From positions 46,928 to 110,927 of the forward strand of contig QHXN01000019.1 of NCBI GenBank assembly GCA_003222975.1: a stretch of 64,000 nucleotides of DNA. Reading direction: 5' to 3'. The translations under genes and the position numbers were made by a program. Position 1 is the stretch's first letter, and the number at the start of each line of letters is the position of its first letter. Source of the DNA: Acidobacteriota bacterium (GTDB taxonomy: Bacteria; Acidobacteriota; Blastocatellia; Pyrinomonadales; Pyrinomonadaceae). Positions 45,734 to 54,609 of this stretch are shown here, one piece after another. Below the pieces are notes generated by a model. It was not told the DNA's origin, made no database searches, and saw nothing but the letters and a program-made list of their open reading frames with translations.

Positions 45734-45889
45734 CCGGTCTGCTCGTGCCGTCTCGCTTTCTCAACGGACAGTTTAGCTCACGGCGGAGCGCGTGAGGAAA
45801 CGTGGCGCGGCAAACGGAGACTCCGCCTCGGTTTCACCTTTCGCGGCGAAGTTGTTACATTCTGCGGCGCAAGCTTTTTTAGACAACCC

Positions 45890-46834
45890 GTGCGATTCCC
45901 CTTCGAGCCGCCACGAGAGAGAGAGTTCGACGCCGTCGGCTTCGGCCTCAACGCCGTTGACCACCTCGTCGTCGTGTCTGCCTACCCGCAGTTCGACACG
46001 AAGGTTCGGCTCGTCGAGCACGCGCGCGCCGCGGGCGGGCAGACCGCGACGACGCTGACGGGACTGCAAAGGCTCGGAATGAAGACGGCCTACGCGGGCC
46101 GCTTCGGCTCGGACGACGCGGGCCGCTTCGGCCTTGAGGAGCTGCGCGCCGAAGGCGTTGACGTGGAGCGCGCCGAAGTGGTCGAGGGCGCGCGCAACCA
46201 GATCGCCTTCATCGTCATTGACGCGCGAACGGGCGAGCGCACGATCATGTGGGACAGGGACGAGCGCCTGACTTATCAAGAGTACGAAGCGCCGCGCAAC
46301 TTCGCGGCGCGCGGGCGCGTGCTCCACATGGACGCGCACGACCCGCGCGCCTGCGCGCGCCTGGCGCGCGAGGCGCGCGCCGCCAGCACAGTCGTCACCG
46401 TTGACGTTGACAACATCTACGACGGCCTTGAAGAACTCCTGCCGCACGTTGACGTGCTCGTCTCGTCGAAGGAGTTTCCGCGCAGGCTCACAGGGATTGA
46501 CGACGAGCGCGCGGCGCTGGTCGCCGCGAAGTCGCTCCTGCGCGCCGACGCCATTGTCGGCATGACGGTGGGCGAGCGCGGGGCGGTCGTCTATCACGAA
46601 GGGGTCTTCGTCGAGTCGCCCGCCTTCGCAGTCCCCGGCGGCTGCCGCGACACGACGGGCGCGGGCGACGCCTTCCACGCGGGCTTTCTCCACGGTCTGC
46701 TCCGCGGCGAAGAGATCGAGGGCTGCCTGCGCATAGCTTGCGCCGTCGCCGCGCTCAAGTGCCGCTCTCTGGGCGCGCGCACCGCGCTCCCGACGCCGCG
46801 CGAACTCGAACGGCTGCTCGCGGGCGAAGGGTAA
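45890..46834 (+). CDS. PfkB-family carbohydrate/nucleoside kinase
   Basis: An open frame extends far upstream across uvrC, but similarity begins near DAVGFGLNAVDHLVVV. The GTG at 45890 is therefore the likely start, giving 314 aa. AAGGQTATTLTGLQRLGMKTAYAG is the substrate-binding PfkB signature 1. DTTGAGDAFHAGFLHGLL is signature 2, with the catalytic Asp and anion hole. The product should phosphorylate a sugar or nucleoside. The exact substrate is not clear, and sulfofructose, ribo- and fructokinase types are all possible. It is divergent from uvrC. Confidence 0.9.
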   Translation: MRFPFEPPREREFDAVGFGLNAVDHLVVVSAYPQFDTKVRLVEHARAAGGQTATTLTGLQRLGMKTAYAGRFGSDDAGRFGLEELRAEGVDVERAEVVEGARNQIAFIVIDARTGERTIMWDRDERLTYQEYEAPRNFAARGRVLHMDAHDPRACARLAREARAASTVVTVDVDNIYDGLEELLPHVDVLVSSKEFPRRLTGIDDERAALVAAKSLLRADAIVGMTVGERGAVVYHEGVFVESPAFAVPGGCRDTTGAGDAFHAGFLHGLLRGEEIEGCLRIACAVAALKCRSLGARTALPTPRELERLLAGEG

Positions 46835-46919
46835 GCGTCTTGAACGCTTCCCACAGCCCGAGCGACGGGTTACATTCTTCCTCATGGTGTCATCATCCCG
46901 ACGAAATGGACGAAGCACG

Positions 46920-47651
46920 ATGCGCGCATTCATTCTGTCCGCGGCTTTACTTCTGACCTCCATGGCTGCCGCTCCTGCCGCGCCGTGGCAGGACGACGAG
47001 CGGCGCTTCCTCGACCCGGAGCTAGTGCCCGCCGAAGGGCGCGCGGCGAAAGATTTCGTGCCGCGAGGGTGGAAGGTCGAGGGCGACGAGGGCGAGACGA
47101 CGGGCAACCTGAACAAGGACGGCGTGCCCGACAAGGTTCTGCGGCTCGTCGAAGACATACCCGTCGAGGGTAAAGATGGCACGTACAACACGCGCTACCG
47201 CGCGCTCGTCATCCTCTTCGGCCAGCCCGGCGGCGGGTTCAAGCGCGCGGCTGTGGCGACGAAGCTTCTGGGCTGCACGCTCTGCGCGGGCGTGCTCGGC
47301 GACCCCGAAGGCGGGAACATACAGCTAGACATCAAGAACGGAGTCCTCAACGTCCACCAGCTCAGCGGCTCGCGCGAGGCGACCGACCTCACGCAGCGCT
47401 TCCGCTACGACCCGGCGTCCGCGCGCTTCCTGCTCATCGGCCAGGACGTAGAAACTTACGACCGCCTCGAAGGCGGCGGCACGAGCGAGAGCACGAACTA
47501 CCTCACGGGCGTCCGCGTCACGAAGAAGACTAAAGCCACACGCGAAGGGCGCGACCCCTCCGTCATCTCCGACAAGACCGCGCGCGTGCCCCTGCAACGC
47601 CGCTTCATCGAGGACGTTGACTACGAGAAGTCGTTCGGCGACGACCGATAG
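46920..47651 (+). CDS. Secreted protein of unknown function (243 aa)
   Basis: ATG 46920 starts a signal peptide (FILSAALLLTSMAAAPAAP). The mature part begins DDERRFLDPELVPAEG and contains GNLNKDGVPDKVL, a calcium-binding-like Asp/Asn loop as in FG-GAP or dockerin repeats. It then has beta strands and a CTLCAG pair. Similar secreted proteins occur next to other Acidobacteriota genes, but I cannot give a function. The longer frame to 46884 has no ribosome site. Confidence 0.75.
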   Translation: MRAFILSAALLLTSMAAAPAAPWQDDERRFLDPELVPAEGRAAKDFVPRGWKVEGDEGETTGNLNKDGVPDKVLRLVEDIPVEGKDGTYNTRYRALVILFGQPGGGFKRAAVATKLLGCTLCAGVLGDPEGGNIQLDIKNGVLNVHQLSGSREATDLTQRFRYDPASARFLLIGQDVETYDRLEGGGTSESTNYLTGVRVTKKTKATREGRDPSVISDKTARVPLQRRFIEDVDYEKSFGDDR

Positions 47652-47752
47652 GCGAACGCGCGGAGGTCAAACAGTCAACGTGCGGGAAGGACGTTGACAC
47701 GCCTAACACGCCCGACGCCCCGCCGTCGGAAACACGCGGCGAGGTGCGCGCC

Positions 47753-48100
47753 ATGAAGCTGAAGACGATCTATCTGGTTCTGTGTGTCCTCGGTGTGGCC
47801 CTGCCGTACTGGCAGTTTCTCCCTTGGGTGGCGGCGAACGGCCTGAACATGCCTCTCTTTTTCCAGCAGCTTTTCGCCAATCGCGTCGGCGCTTTTTTCG
47901 GCATGGACGTGCTCGTCTCCGCCGTGGCGCTGTTGGTCTTCGCGCGCGCCGAGGGGCGACGGCTCGGCGCGCGCGCGCGTTGGCTGACGCTCGTGGCCGT
48001 GCTCACCGTGGGCGTCTCTCTCGGACTGCCGCTGCTTCTGTACCTGCGCGAGCGACGGCTGGAGCAAGACCGCGCGAACGCGCGGGCGGCGACGGTCTGA
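47753..48100 (+). CDS. DUF2834 small membrane protein
   Basis: GAGGTG is spaced 6 bases before ATG 47753, and a GTG at 47744 is also in frame. The family pattern MKLKTIYLVLCVLGVALPYWQF, then GMDVLVSAVALLVFARAEG and a third helix (WLTLVAVLTVGVSLGLPLLLYL), fits DUF2834, three-helix inner-membrane proteins of unknown role. The charged C-terminus (RERRLEQDRANAR) is cytoplasmic by the positive-inside rule. Confidence 0.85.
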   Translation: MKLKTIYLVLCVLGVALPYWQFLPWVAANGLNMPLFFQQLFANRVGAFFGMDVLVSAVALLVFARAEGRRLGARARWLTLVAVLTVGVSLGLPLLLYLRERRLEQDRANARAATV

Positions 48101-48193
48101 ACTCGTGTCTCCTTTTCGCTGCGCGGCGGGGTGCGAAGGTGGTATAAAAAGCGGCGTCTTTCGTATCCCGTCCGGCTTCCAGAGTTCAAAGAA

Positions 48194-49912
48194 ATGCGCC
48201 TGCGCTCCACGCTCGCACTAACACTCGTCCTCGCGTTCTCTGCCGCGCTCGCCCTCGCGCCCTTCAGGTCTTCGGCGCAAAGGCGACGCGGCGTGAGTCT
48301 CCTCCTCGTCAACGGCAAGGTCTTCACTTCGGACGCGCGCGGCTCGATTGCCGAGGCCGTCGCCATCGAAGGCGAGCGCATCGTCGCCGTCGGCACGACA
48401 CGCGAGATCGAGGCCGCCTACACGAGCGCGCGCACGATTGACTTGAAGAGCAAGCTCGTGACGCCCGGCTTCAACGACGCGCACATACACTTCCTCCAGG
48501 GCGGGCGCTCGCTGATGCTCGTGAACCTGAACGGCGCGCGCAATCTCGCCGAGGCGAAGGCGCGCGTGGCGGCGCGCGTCGGCGAGGTGCGGCCCGGCGC
48601 TTGGATTCTAGGCCGCGGCTGGGATCAGACGCCGTGGGGCGGCGAGTGGCCGTCGAAGAAAGACCTGGACGAGGTCGCGCCCGCGAACCCCGTCTTCTTG
48701 CAGCGCGTGGACGGCCACACTACTTGGGCCAACTCGCTCGCGCTTTCAAAGGCCGGCATCACCCGCGCGACGCGCGACCCGCAGGGCGGCGAGATCGTGC
48801 GCGACGCGAATGGTGAGCCGATGGGGATACTCAAAGAGACTGCGGGCGGACTCGTCTCGCGCGTCGTGCCCGACCCGACGCGCGCGGAGATGTCGGAGGC
48901 GCTTGGGCGTGCGCTCGCAGAGGCTTTGCGCTACGGCGTCACCTCGATTCAGACCAACGACGTGCCGAGCATCGACGCGACGCCGCTCTACCGAGAGTTT
49001 CTCAAGGCGGGCAAGCTCACCGTGCGCGTCGCCGAGTGGCAGCAGTTCAATAACTCCGTCGAGGACATCAAGCGCGAGCGCGCGGAGTTCGCCGCGTTCA
49101 AGGACGACCCTTTTCGTCTTCGTCTGACCGCGCTCAAGGGCTACGTTGACGGCACGTTGGGTTCGCGCACCTCGGCCATGCTCGCGCCCTTTTCGGACGA
49201 CCCGCACAACAGCGGCATCCCGCGCATGACGCCCGAACAACTGACACGGATGATCGTCGAGCGCGCGCAGGAAGGATTTCAAATCGCACTTCACTGCATC
49301 GGTGACCGCGCGAACCGCATGGCGCTCGACGGCTTTGAGGCGACGTTGAATGTGCGCCCGGCACATGGCGACACTAATCTCGGTATGCGACACCGGATTG
49401 AGCACGCGCAGGTCGTCGCGCCATCGGACTTCAAACGCTTTAGTGGCTTAGAAGTCATCGCCTCGATGCAGCCATCGCACGCCATATCGGATAAACGCTG
49501 GGCGGAAGATCGCTTGGGCGAATATCGTGTGATGAGCGCTTACGCTTGGCACACGATGATGTCGCACGGCGTCCACGTCCCCTTCGGCACGGACTGGCCG
49601 GTCGAGCCTATGAACCCGTACCTCGGACTCTACGCGGCGGTCACGCGCCAGAGCACCGACGGTCAGCCCCCCGGCGGTTGGTGGCCCGAAGAACGAATCT
49701 CAATCGAGGACGCCATACGCAACTACACGGCGGAAGGCGCATACGCCTCCTTCGAGGAGAAGGAGAAGGGTCAGGTCGCCGCCGGCATGCTCGCAGACCT
49801 CGTCGTCCACACGAAGGACTTGCTGATCGTCGAGCCGAAGGAGATTTTGCAGACCGAGCCGGAGATGGTCGTCTTCGACGGTCGCGTCATCTACGAACGA
49901 CAAAAGAAATGA
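48194..49912 (+). CDS. Secreted amidohydrolase (YtcJ-like, amidohydrolase 3 family)
   Basis: ATG 48194 opens a signal peptide (LALTLVLAFSAALALAPF). The TIM-barrel hydrolase follows. LVTPGFNDAHIHF carries the HxH metal site, ILGRGWDQTPWGGEWPSKKDLD is typical of the YtcJ group, and GYVDGTLGSRTSAML, IALHCIGDRANRMAL, HRIEHAQ and HVPFGTDWPVEPMNP hold later metal and catalytic residues. It should hydrolyse an amide or related C-N bond of an unknown substrate. The stop codon lies inside palindrome F. Confidence 0.92.
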   Translation: MRLRSTLALTLVLAFSAALALAPFRSSAQRRRGVSLLLVNGKVFTSDARGSIAEAVAIEGERIVAVGTTREIEAAYTSARTIDLKSKLVTPGFNDAHIHFLQGGRSLMLVNLNGARNLAEAKARVAARVGEVRPGAWILGRGWDQTPWGGEWPSKKDLDEVAPANPVFLQRVDGHTTWANSLALSKAGITRATRDPQGGEIVRDANGEPMGILKETAGGLVSRVVPDPTRAEMSEALGRALAEALRYGVTSIQTNDVPSIDATPLYREFLKAGKLTVRVAEWQQFNNSVEDIKRERAEFAAFKDDPFRLRLTALKGYVDGTLGSRTSAMLAPFSDDPHNSGIPRMTPEQLTRMIVERAQEGFQIALHCIGDRANRMALDGFEATLNVRPAHGDTNLGMRHRIEHAQVVAPSDFKRFSGLEVIASMQPSHAISDKRWAEDRLGEYRVMSAYAWHTMMSHGVHVPFGTDWPVEPMNPYLGLYAAVTRQSTDGQPPGGWWPEERISIEDAIRNYTAEGAYASFEEKEKGQVAAGMLADLVVHTKDLLIVEPKEILQTEPEMVVFDGRVIYERQKK

Positions 49913-49990
49913 TGAATGCGGAATGATGAATGATGAATGAAAGACAAGCCGCCTTCTCATTCATCATTCATCATTCCGCGTTCATCATTT
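49907..49990. repeat. Intergenic palindrome F (ATGATGA family)
   Basis: A 34-bp stem (49907-49940 with 49957-49990) has a single mismatch and a 16-base loop, built from iterated GATGAAT words. The left arm contains the stop codon of the amidohydrolase. The right arm ends 6 bases before the GGAGG site of the next gene. Being between co-directional genes without a T-run, it may be an mRNA processing or stability element. Confidence 0.92.
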
Positions 49991-50005
49991 CCTCTGGAGG
50001 ATATC

Positions 50006-50530
50006 ATGCCCACGTGGTTGAAAGTGCTGCTCATCGTCGTCGGGCTGCTCGTCGTGCTGATCGTCGCCGCCGTCGTCGCGGGCGTCTATTTCGGGAAGAA
50101 GTACCTGCCGCAACTCGTCGAGACGGTCAAGCAGACGGGCGGCGAGGGGCAGGAGTACGGGCGGCGCACGGACAACGAGGGCTGCGTGAACGAGGCCGCC
50201 GCGCGCCACAGCCGCGCCGAGGGCTTCGGCGACATGATCAAGAACACCATCTTCCTCCGCACCTGCCTCGACGCGAGCCGCCCCACTCCCGGCTTCTGCG
50301 ACGACGTGCCCCGCCGGTTTGAGTTTATGAAGAGCGCGCAGTGGCAGTTGCAGCAGTGCAAGCGCTACGGGCTGCCGCCCGAAAAGCAGTGCGGCCAGCT
50401 CTTCCAGCAGGTGCAGCAGTTCTGCGAGGAGCCGCACGCGCGCACCTACGGCAACTACGAGAACTCGAACGCGGGCGACGAGCCGCCGCCACCGCCGCCC
50501 GCGCCGCGACCCACCTCTAACGCACGCTGA
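50006..50530 (+). CDS. Single-pass membrane protein with periplasmic Cys-rich domain
   Basis: GGAGG (49996-50000) supports ATG 50006. The in-frame upstream ATG 49937 is inside palindrome F. One N-terminal helix (VLLIVVGLLVVLIVAAVVAGVYFG) anchors a domain with regularly spaced cysteines (GCVNEAAARHSRAEGFGD, RTCLDASRPTPGFCDDVP, LQQCKRYGLPPEKQCGQLFQ, VQQFCEEPHARTYGN), likely disulfide-bonded. The end is Pro-rich. I do not recognise the family. The gene lies 18 bases before the GH31 gene, so it is probably co-transcribed with it. Confidence 0.75.
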   Translation: MPTWLKVLLIVVGLLVVLIVAAVVAGVYFGKKYLPQLVETVKQTGGEGQEYGRRTDNEGCVNEAAARHSRAEGFGDMIKNTIFLRTCLDASRPTPGFCDDVPRRFEFMKSAQWQLQQCKRYGLPPEKQCGQLFQQVQQFCEEPHARTYGNYENSNAGDEPPPPPPAPRPTSNAR

Positions 50531-50548
50531 AGGAAACCGGAGCACGCC

Positions 50549-53074
50549 ATGACCGAACGCCCACGACGAAGCCGCGCCCTTCTTCTTCCGACGCTCGCCG
50601 CGCTCCTCCTGCTGTTGGCGTCGGCGCAGGCCGCGCGCGCCGCATGGCGCGCAGCCGGAGATGTGAAGTCGGTCGCGCGCCAGGTGGACGGCGTCGTGCT
50701 GACGCTCACGTCGGGCGCGCGCGTCGCCGTCACCTTCGTCGGCGCGGAAGTCGTCCGCGTGCGCCTCGCGCCGCGCGGCGAGTTCGAGCGCGACTTCTCT
50801 TACGCCGTCGAAGAGAAGGCGCAGGTGACCACGGAGTCCGTCGGCCCCGTCTCAGTCCGCGAGGCCGCCGGAGTGATAGAGGTCAGGCGCGCTGGTATCG
50901 GCGCGACCGTCCGCATCACGCGCCGCCCGTTCCTCGTCGCCGTGCTGGACGACGCGGGCCGAATAGTCGTCGAGGACGACCCGGCGCGGCAGACCGTCTT
51001 CGATACGGAGACCGGCGCGGTCGAGACATCGAAGAAGCGCGCCGAGTGGGAGACTTACTACGGCCTCGGCGAGAAGGCGGGCGCTACGCTCTCGCGCGAC
51101 ACGCAGCAGTTCGTGATGTGGAACACGGACACATACGCATACCCGCGCGGCCTCGACCCCATCTACCAGTCCATCGGCTTCTTCATCGCTCTGCGGCAAG
51201 AGAAAGAAGCGCAGGGCCGCGGCGCGGCTTACGGCCTCTTCCTCGACAACACTTCGCGCGCCTACTTCGACATGGGCAAGACCGACCCCTCGCGCCTGAC
51301 CTTCGGCGCGGCGTCCGGCGAGTTGAACTATTACGTCTTCACGGGCGGCAAGGAACGCACGCCGCGCGGCGTTCTGCGCGACTACACGGAGTTGACGGGC
51401 CGCGCGCCGCTGCCGCCCGTCTGGGCGCTCGGCAATCAACAATCGCGCTGGTCTTACTCGCCGGAGTCGCGCGTGCGTGAGGTCGCCAAAGGTTTCAGGG
51501 ATTCACGCATCCCTGCGGATGTCATCTACCTCGACATTGACTACATGGACGGCTACCGCGTCTTCACCTGGGACAAGACGCGCTTCCCCGACCCCTCGAA
51601 GATGATCGCAGACCTGCGCGCCGAAGGCTTCCGCGTCGTCCTCATCGTTGACCCCGGCGTGAAGGTTGACCCGAACTATTACGCCTATCAACAAGGGCAG
51701 GCGGGCAATCATTTCGTGAAGAACGCCGACGGCACGGAGCTTCACGCGACCGTGTGGCCGGGCACGTGCGCCTTCCCAGACTTCACAGACCCGGCGGCGC
51801 GCGAGTGGTTCGGCTCGCTCTACAAGACTAATCTCGACCAGGGCGTCGCCGGCTTCTGGAACGACATGAACGAGCCGGGCGTCTTCCTCTCCGAGACGAC
51901 GCCGAAGCCGGACGTGTTCCACCACCCGATGAAGACTTTCCCCTTAACCGCGCGCCATGCGGGCGACGGCCAGGCGGGCACGCACGCGCGCTACCACAAC
52001 GTCTTCGGCATGCAGATGGCGCGCTCGACCTTCGAGGGTTTAAGAAGACTCAGGCCCGACGCGCGCCCCTTCGTTTTGACGCGCGCCGGCTACGCGGGCG
52101 TGCAGCGCTTCGCGGCCATCTGGACGGGCGACAACGTCGCTTCGTGGGATCACCTGCGACTTTCAATCACGATGCTTCTTAACCTCGGCGTCTCAGGCGT
52201 GCCGCTCATCGGCTCGGACGTAGGCGGATTCTCCGGCAACCCGACGCCGGAGCTTTACACGCGCTGGCTCCAGGCCGCTGCGCTCACGCCCTTCCTGCGC
52301 TCACACTCCGAAATGGGGTCGAACCCGCACGAGCCGTATTCGTTCCCGAAAGAGTTCACCGACATCAATCGCGCCTCAATCGAGTTGCGCTACCGACTGC
52401 TCCCATACCTTTACTCGCTCTTCCACGAGCACACAAAGACGGGCGCGCCTGTCATGCGCCCCCTCTGGTTCGAGTACCCCGACGACGCGCGCACGTACTT
52501 GATTGAAGATCAATACCTCGTCGGGAGCGACCTGCTCGTCGCGCCGGTCGTGACTGAAGCAGTCACGAAGCGCAAGGTCTATTTCCCGAAAGGCGACAAT
52601 TGGGTTGACTGGTGGACGGGCCAGACTTACGAAGGCGGCAAAGAGGTAGAGGTCGAAGCGCCGCTCAACCGCCTGCCGCTCTTCGCGCGCGCGGGCGCGA
52701 TCATTCCCGTTCAGCCCGCCGTCCAGCACACGGGCGAGATGCGGGGCGTGGAGCTTACGCTCGTCGTCGTCCGCGGGGGCAACGGCGCGAGCAGTTTCTA
52801 CGAGGACGCGGGCGACGGCTACGAATACCAGCGCGGCGCGGCGCGCACGACGACGGCCGTGCAGCAGGGCGGCTCGCTCAAGCTCGCGCGCGCGGGCGCT
52901 TACGACGGCGCGCGCAAAATCGGCGCGCTCGAATTCCTCCCCGGCCAACTGCCGCGCGAGGTGCGCGTCCGCGAAGGCGTCGCTCTGCTCCCGACCGCAC
53001 ACCGCGCGGGCGAGCATGACTTCGTGCTACTCCCGCCCTCAGAGAACATTGAAGAATTTTCGCTCGTCCCGTAG
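50549..53074 (+). CDS. Glycoside hydrolase family 31 (alpha-glucosidase-like), secreted
   Basis: A signal peptide (LLLPTLAALLLLLASAQAARA) precedes an N-terminal beta domain and the GH31 barrel. The nucleophile Asp is in GFWNDMNEPGVF and the acid/base Asp lies around FAAIWTGDNVASWDHL. LIGSDVGGFSGNPTPELYTRWLQ and FLRSHSE are typical substrate-pocket motifs. Expected action is retaining hydrolysis of alpha-linked glucosides or xylosides in the periplasm. Length 841 aa is normal. The aminotransferase gene follows after 12 bases. Confidence 0.93.
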   Translation: MTERPRRSRALLLPTLAALLLLLASAQAARAAWRAAGDVKSVARQVDGVVLTLTSGARVAVTFVGAEVVRVRLAPRGEFERDFSYAVEEKAQVTTESVGPVSVREAAGVIEVRRAGIGATVRITRRPFLVAVLDDAGRIVVEDDPARQTVFDTETGAVETSKKRAEWETYYGLGEKAGATLSRDTQQFVMWNTDTYAYPRGLDPIYQSIGFFIALRQEKEAQGRGAAYGLFLDNTSRAYFDMGKTDPSRLTFGAASGELNYYVFTGGKERTPRGVLRDYTELTGRAPLPPVWALGNQQSRWSYSPESRVREVAKGFRDSRIPADVIYLDIDYMDGYRVFTWDKTRFPDPSKMIADLRAEGFRVVLIVDPGVKVDPNYYAYQQGQAGNHFVKNADGTELHATVWPGTCAFPDFTDPAAREWFGSLYKTNLDQGVAGFWNDMNEPGVFLSETTPKPDVFHHPMKTFPLTARHAGDGQAGTHARYHNVFGMQMARSTFEGLRRLRPDARPFVLTRAGYAGVQRFAAIWTGDNVASWDHLRLSITMLLNLGVSGVPLIGSDVGGFSGNPTPELYTRWLQAAALTPFLRSHSEMGSNPHEPYSFPKEFTDINRASIELRYRLLPYLYSLFHEHTKTGAPVMRPLWFEYPDDARTYLIEDQYLVGSDLLVAPVVTEAVTKRKVYFPKGDNWVDWWTGQTYEGGKEVEVEAPLNRLPLFARAGAIIPVQPAVQHTGEMRGVELTLVVVRGGNGASSFYEDAGDGYEYQRGAARTTTAVQQGGSLKLARAGAYDGARKIGALEFLPGQLPREVRVREGVALLPTAHRAGEHDFVLLPPSENIEEFSLVP

Positions 53075-53086
53075 AGTCTGAAGCCG

Positions 53087-54421
53087 ATGCCAGCACGAAC
53101 CGAACACTACCCCGGCGCGCTCGACCGCCGCCGCTTTCTCTCGTCGGTCGGCAAGGGACTCGGCCTCGCCGCGCTCTCTTCGTCGGCGGTCGCCTCGCTC
53201 CTCAAGGACGTGCGGGCCGCGGCGAAGCGCGTCGCGCACCTCGCCGCGGAGGAGGCGGCGCGCGACGAGGACTTCTGGTTCGACATCCAGCAGGCGTTCT
53301 CCGTCACGCGCGGGGTCGTGAACCTCAACAACGGCGGCGTCTCGCCCTCGCCGCGAGTCGTCACCGAGGCGCTGGTGCGCTACATCTGGCAGCAGGAGGA
53401 CGCCACCGCCTACACGATGTGGGAAATCCTGGAGCCGCAGTCCGAGACTATCCGCACGGGACTGGCCGAACTCTTCGGCTGCGACCGCGAGGAGGTCGCC
53501 ATCACGCGCAACACTTCGGACTCGCTCGAAGCCGTGCTCTTCGGCCTTGACCTCAAGCGCGGCGACGAAGTGCTGACGACGACGCAGGACTACCCGCGCA
53601 TGCTCACGACGCTCAGGCAGCGCGAGCGCCGTGACGGCATCGTTTTAAAGACGGTCAAGATTCCCGTCCCGCCGAAAGACCCGTCCGAGATAACCGCGGC
53701 CTACGAAGCGGGCTTCACGCCGCGCACGCGCGTCGTCCTCGTCTCACACATGATCAACATCACGGGCCAGATCACGCCCGTCCGCGAGGTCTGCGAGATG
53801 GCCCGCAGGCGCGGCGTCGAAGCGGTGGTTGACGGCGCGCACTCCTTCGCGCAGTTTCAGTTCAAGCGTGACGACCTGGGTTGCGACTACTTCGGCACTT
53901 CACTGCACAAGTGGCTGCACGCGCCCAAAGGCACGGGGATGCTCTACGTGCGACGCGACAAGATCAAAAACATCTGGCCGCTCTTCGCCGCCGAGCGCAG
54001 CCAGGACGCAGACATACGCAAGTTCGAGGAGACGGGCACGCGCTCCGCCGCGCAGCGCCTGGCAATCGGCGAGGCGCTTCTCTTCCACCAGGGCGTCGGC
54101 GCGGCGCGCAAAGAAGCGCGCCTGCGCTACCTCGCTCGCTACTGGATGAACCGGCTCAAGAATGAACCGAACGTCCGCTTCAACACGTCCTTCGACGACC
54201 GCCAGTCGTGCGCGCTCGCCAACGTCCACGTCGAGGGCACAGACCCCTACGCTACTTGCGCCCACCTCATGGGCCGCCACAAAATCTTCGCCACGCCCAT
54301 CGTCCACGAAGAGTTCAAGGGCGTCCGCATCACGCCGAGCGTTTACACGACCTTGAAGGAACTCGACCGCTTCTGCGAGGCGATGGCGACCGTCGCGCGC
54401 AAAGGTCTGCCGAAAGCCTGA
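53087..54421 (+). CDS. Class V PLP-dependent aminotransferase (isopenicillin-N-epimerase-like), Tat-type leader
   Basis: The N-terminus has a twin-arginine-like pattern, LDRRRFLSSVGKGLGLAALSSS, suggesting export of the folded PLP enzyme. The core has NLNNGGVSPSPRVV, ITRNTSDSLEAVLFGLDL, VVDGAHSFAQFQF (Asp/His contacts with PLP) and the Schiff-base Lys in TSLHKWLHAP. This group includes cysteine desulfurases and isopenicillin-N epimerase relatives; the true substrate is unknown. It is the last gene before the attenuator region of the ABC exporter. Confidence 0.88.
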   Translation: MPARTEHYPGALDRRRFLSSVGKGLGLAALSSSAVASLLKDVRAAAKRVAHLAAEEAARDEDFWFDIQQAFSVTRGVVNLNNGGVSPSPRVVTEALVRYIWQQEDATAYTMWEILEPQSETIRTGLAELFGCDREEVAITRNTSDSLEAVLFGLDLKRGDEVLTTTQDYPRMLTTLRQRERRDGIVLKTVKIPVPPKDPSEITAAYEAGFTPRTRVVLVSHMINITGQITPVREVCEMARRRGVEAVVDGAHSFAQFQFKRDDLGCDYFGTSLHKWLHAPKGTGMLYVRRDKIKNIWPLFAAERSQDADIRKFEETGTRSAAQRLAIGEALLFHQGVGAARKEARLRYLARYWMNRLKNEPNVRFNTSFDDRQSCALANVHVEGTDPYATCAHLMGRHKIFATPIVHEEFKGVRITPSVYTTLKELDRFCEAMATVARKGLPKA

Positions 54422-54431
54422 AGAATTCGCC

Positions 54432-54460
54432 TTGCCAAAATCGTGCCGCGCGTTTATGCT
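54432..54460 (+). promoter_or_regulatory. Sigma-70-type promoter for the ABC exporter leader
   Basis: TTGCCA (54432-54437) and TATGCT (54455-54460) are separated by the ideal 17 bases, directly after the aminotransferase stop. The start of transcription would be near 54467, about 25 bases before the leader ORF. Confidence 0.7.
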
Positions 54461-54491
54461 TGTCGCACTCACAGCAAGTGAGGTGACTGAA

Positions 54492-54518
54492 ATGTTGATT
54501 CGATTCTTACTCGCCTAA
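54492..54518 (+). CDS. Eight-codon leader peptide (MLIRFLLA)
   Basis: This ORF is too short for normal gene calling. It reads ATG then seven codons, encoding a hydrophobic peptide with one Arg, and a TAA stop. GAGGTG ends 6 bases before the ATG, which is good spacing. The promoter lies 32 bases upstream of the ATG and a terminator-like hairpin starts 9 bases after the stop. The ribosome site could itself pair with upstream CTCAC (GTGAG/CTCAC) or with AGTCA around 54518. It is best read as a sensing leader peptide for the ABC exporter. Translation has not been shown. Confidence 0.6.
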   Translation: MLIRFLLA

Positions 54519-54527
54519 GTCAGCCGC

Positions 54528-54556
54528 AACGACCCTCGGTCGTTTCTTTCCTTTCC
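54528..54556 (+). terminator. Attenuator-type terminator hairpin
   Basis: AACGACC (54528-54534) pairs with GGTCGTT (54538-54544) around a 3-base loop. A pyrimidine run rich in T (TCTTTCCTTTCC) follows. It lies between the leader peptide and the ABC gene, where it could stop transcription unless ribosome position changes the fold. Confidence 0.6.
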
Positions 54557-54609
54557 AACACGGAGAGCGGTTATCAGGCCACCCGAAGGCCGGGAAGGTG
54601 TGTGAGTAG

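Noticed and set aside
44927..45889. Long plus-strand frame continuous with the PfkB gene
   Set aside because: It is antisense to uvrC, which has clear domains. PfkB similarity begins only at ~45900, so the upstream part is a high-GC shadow.
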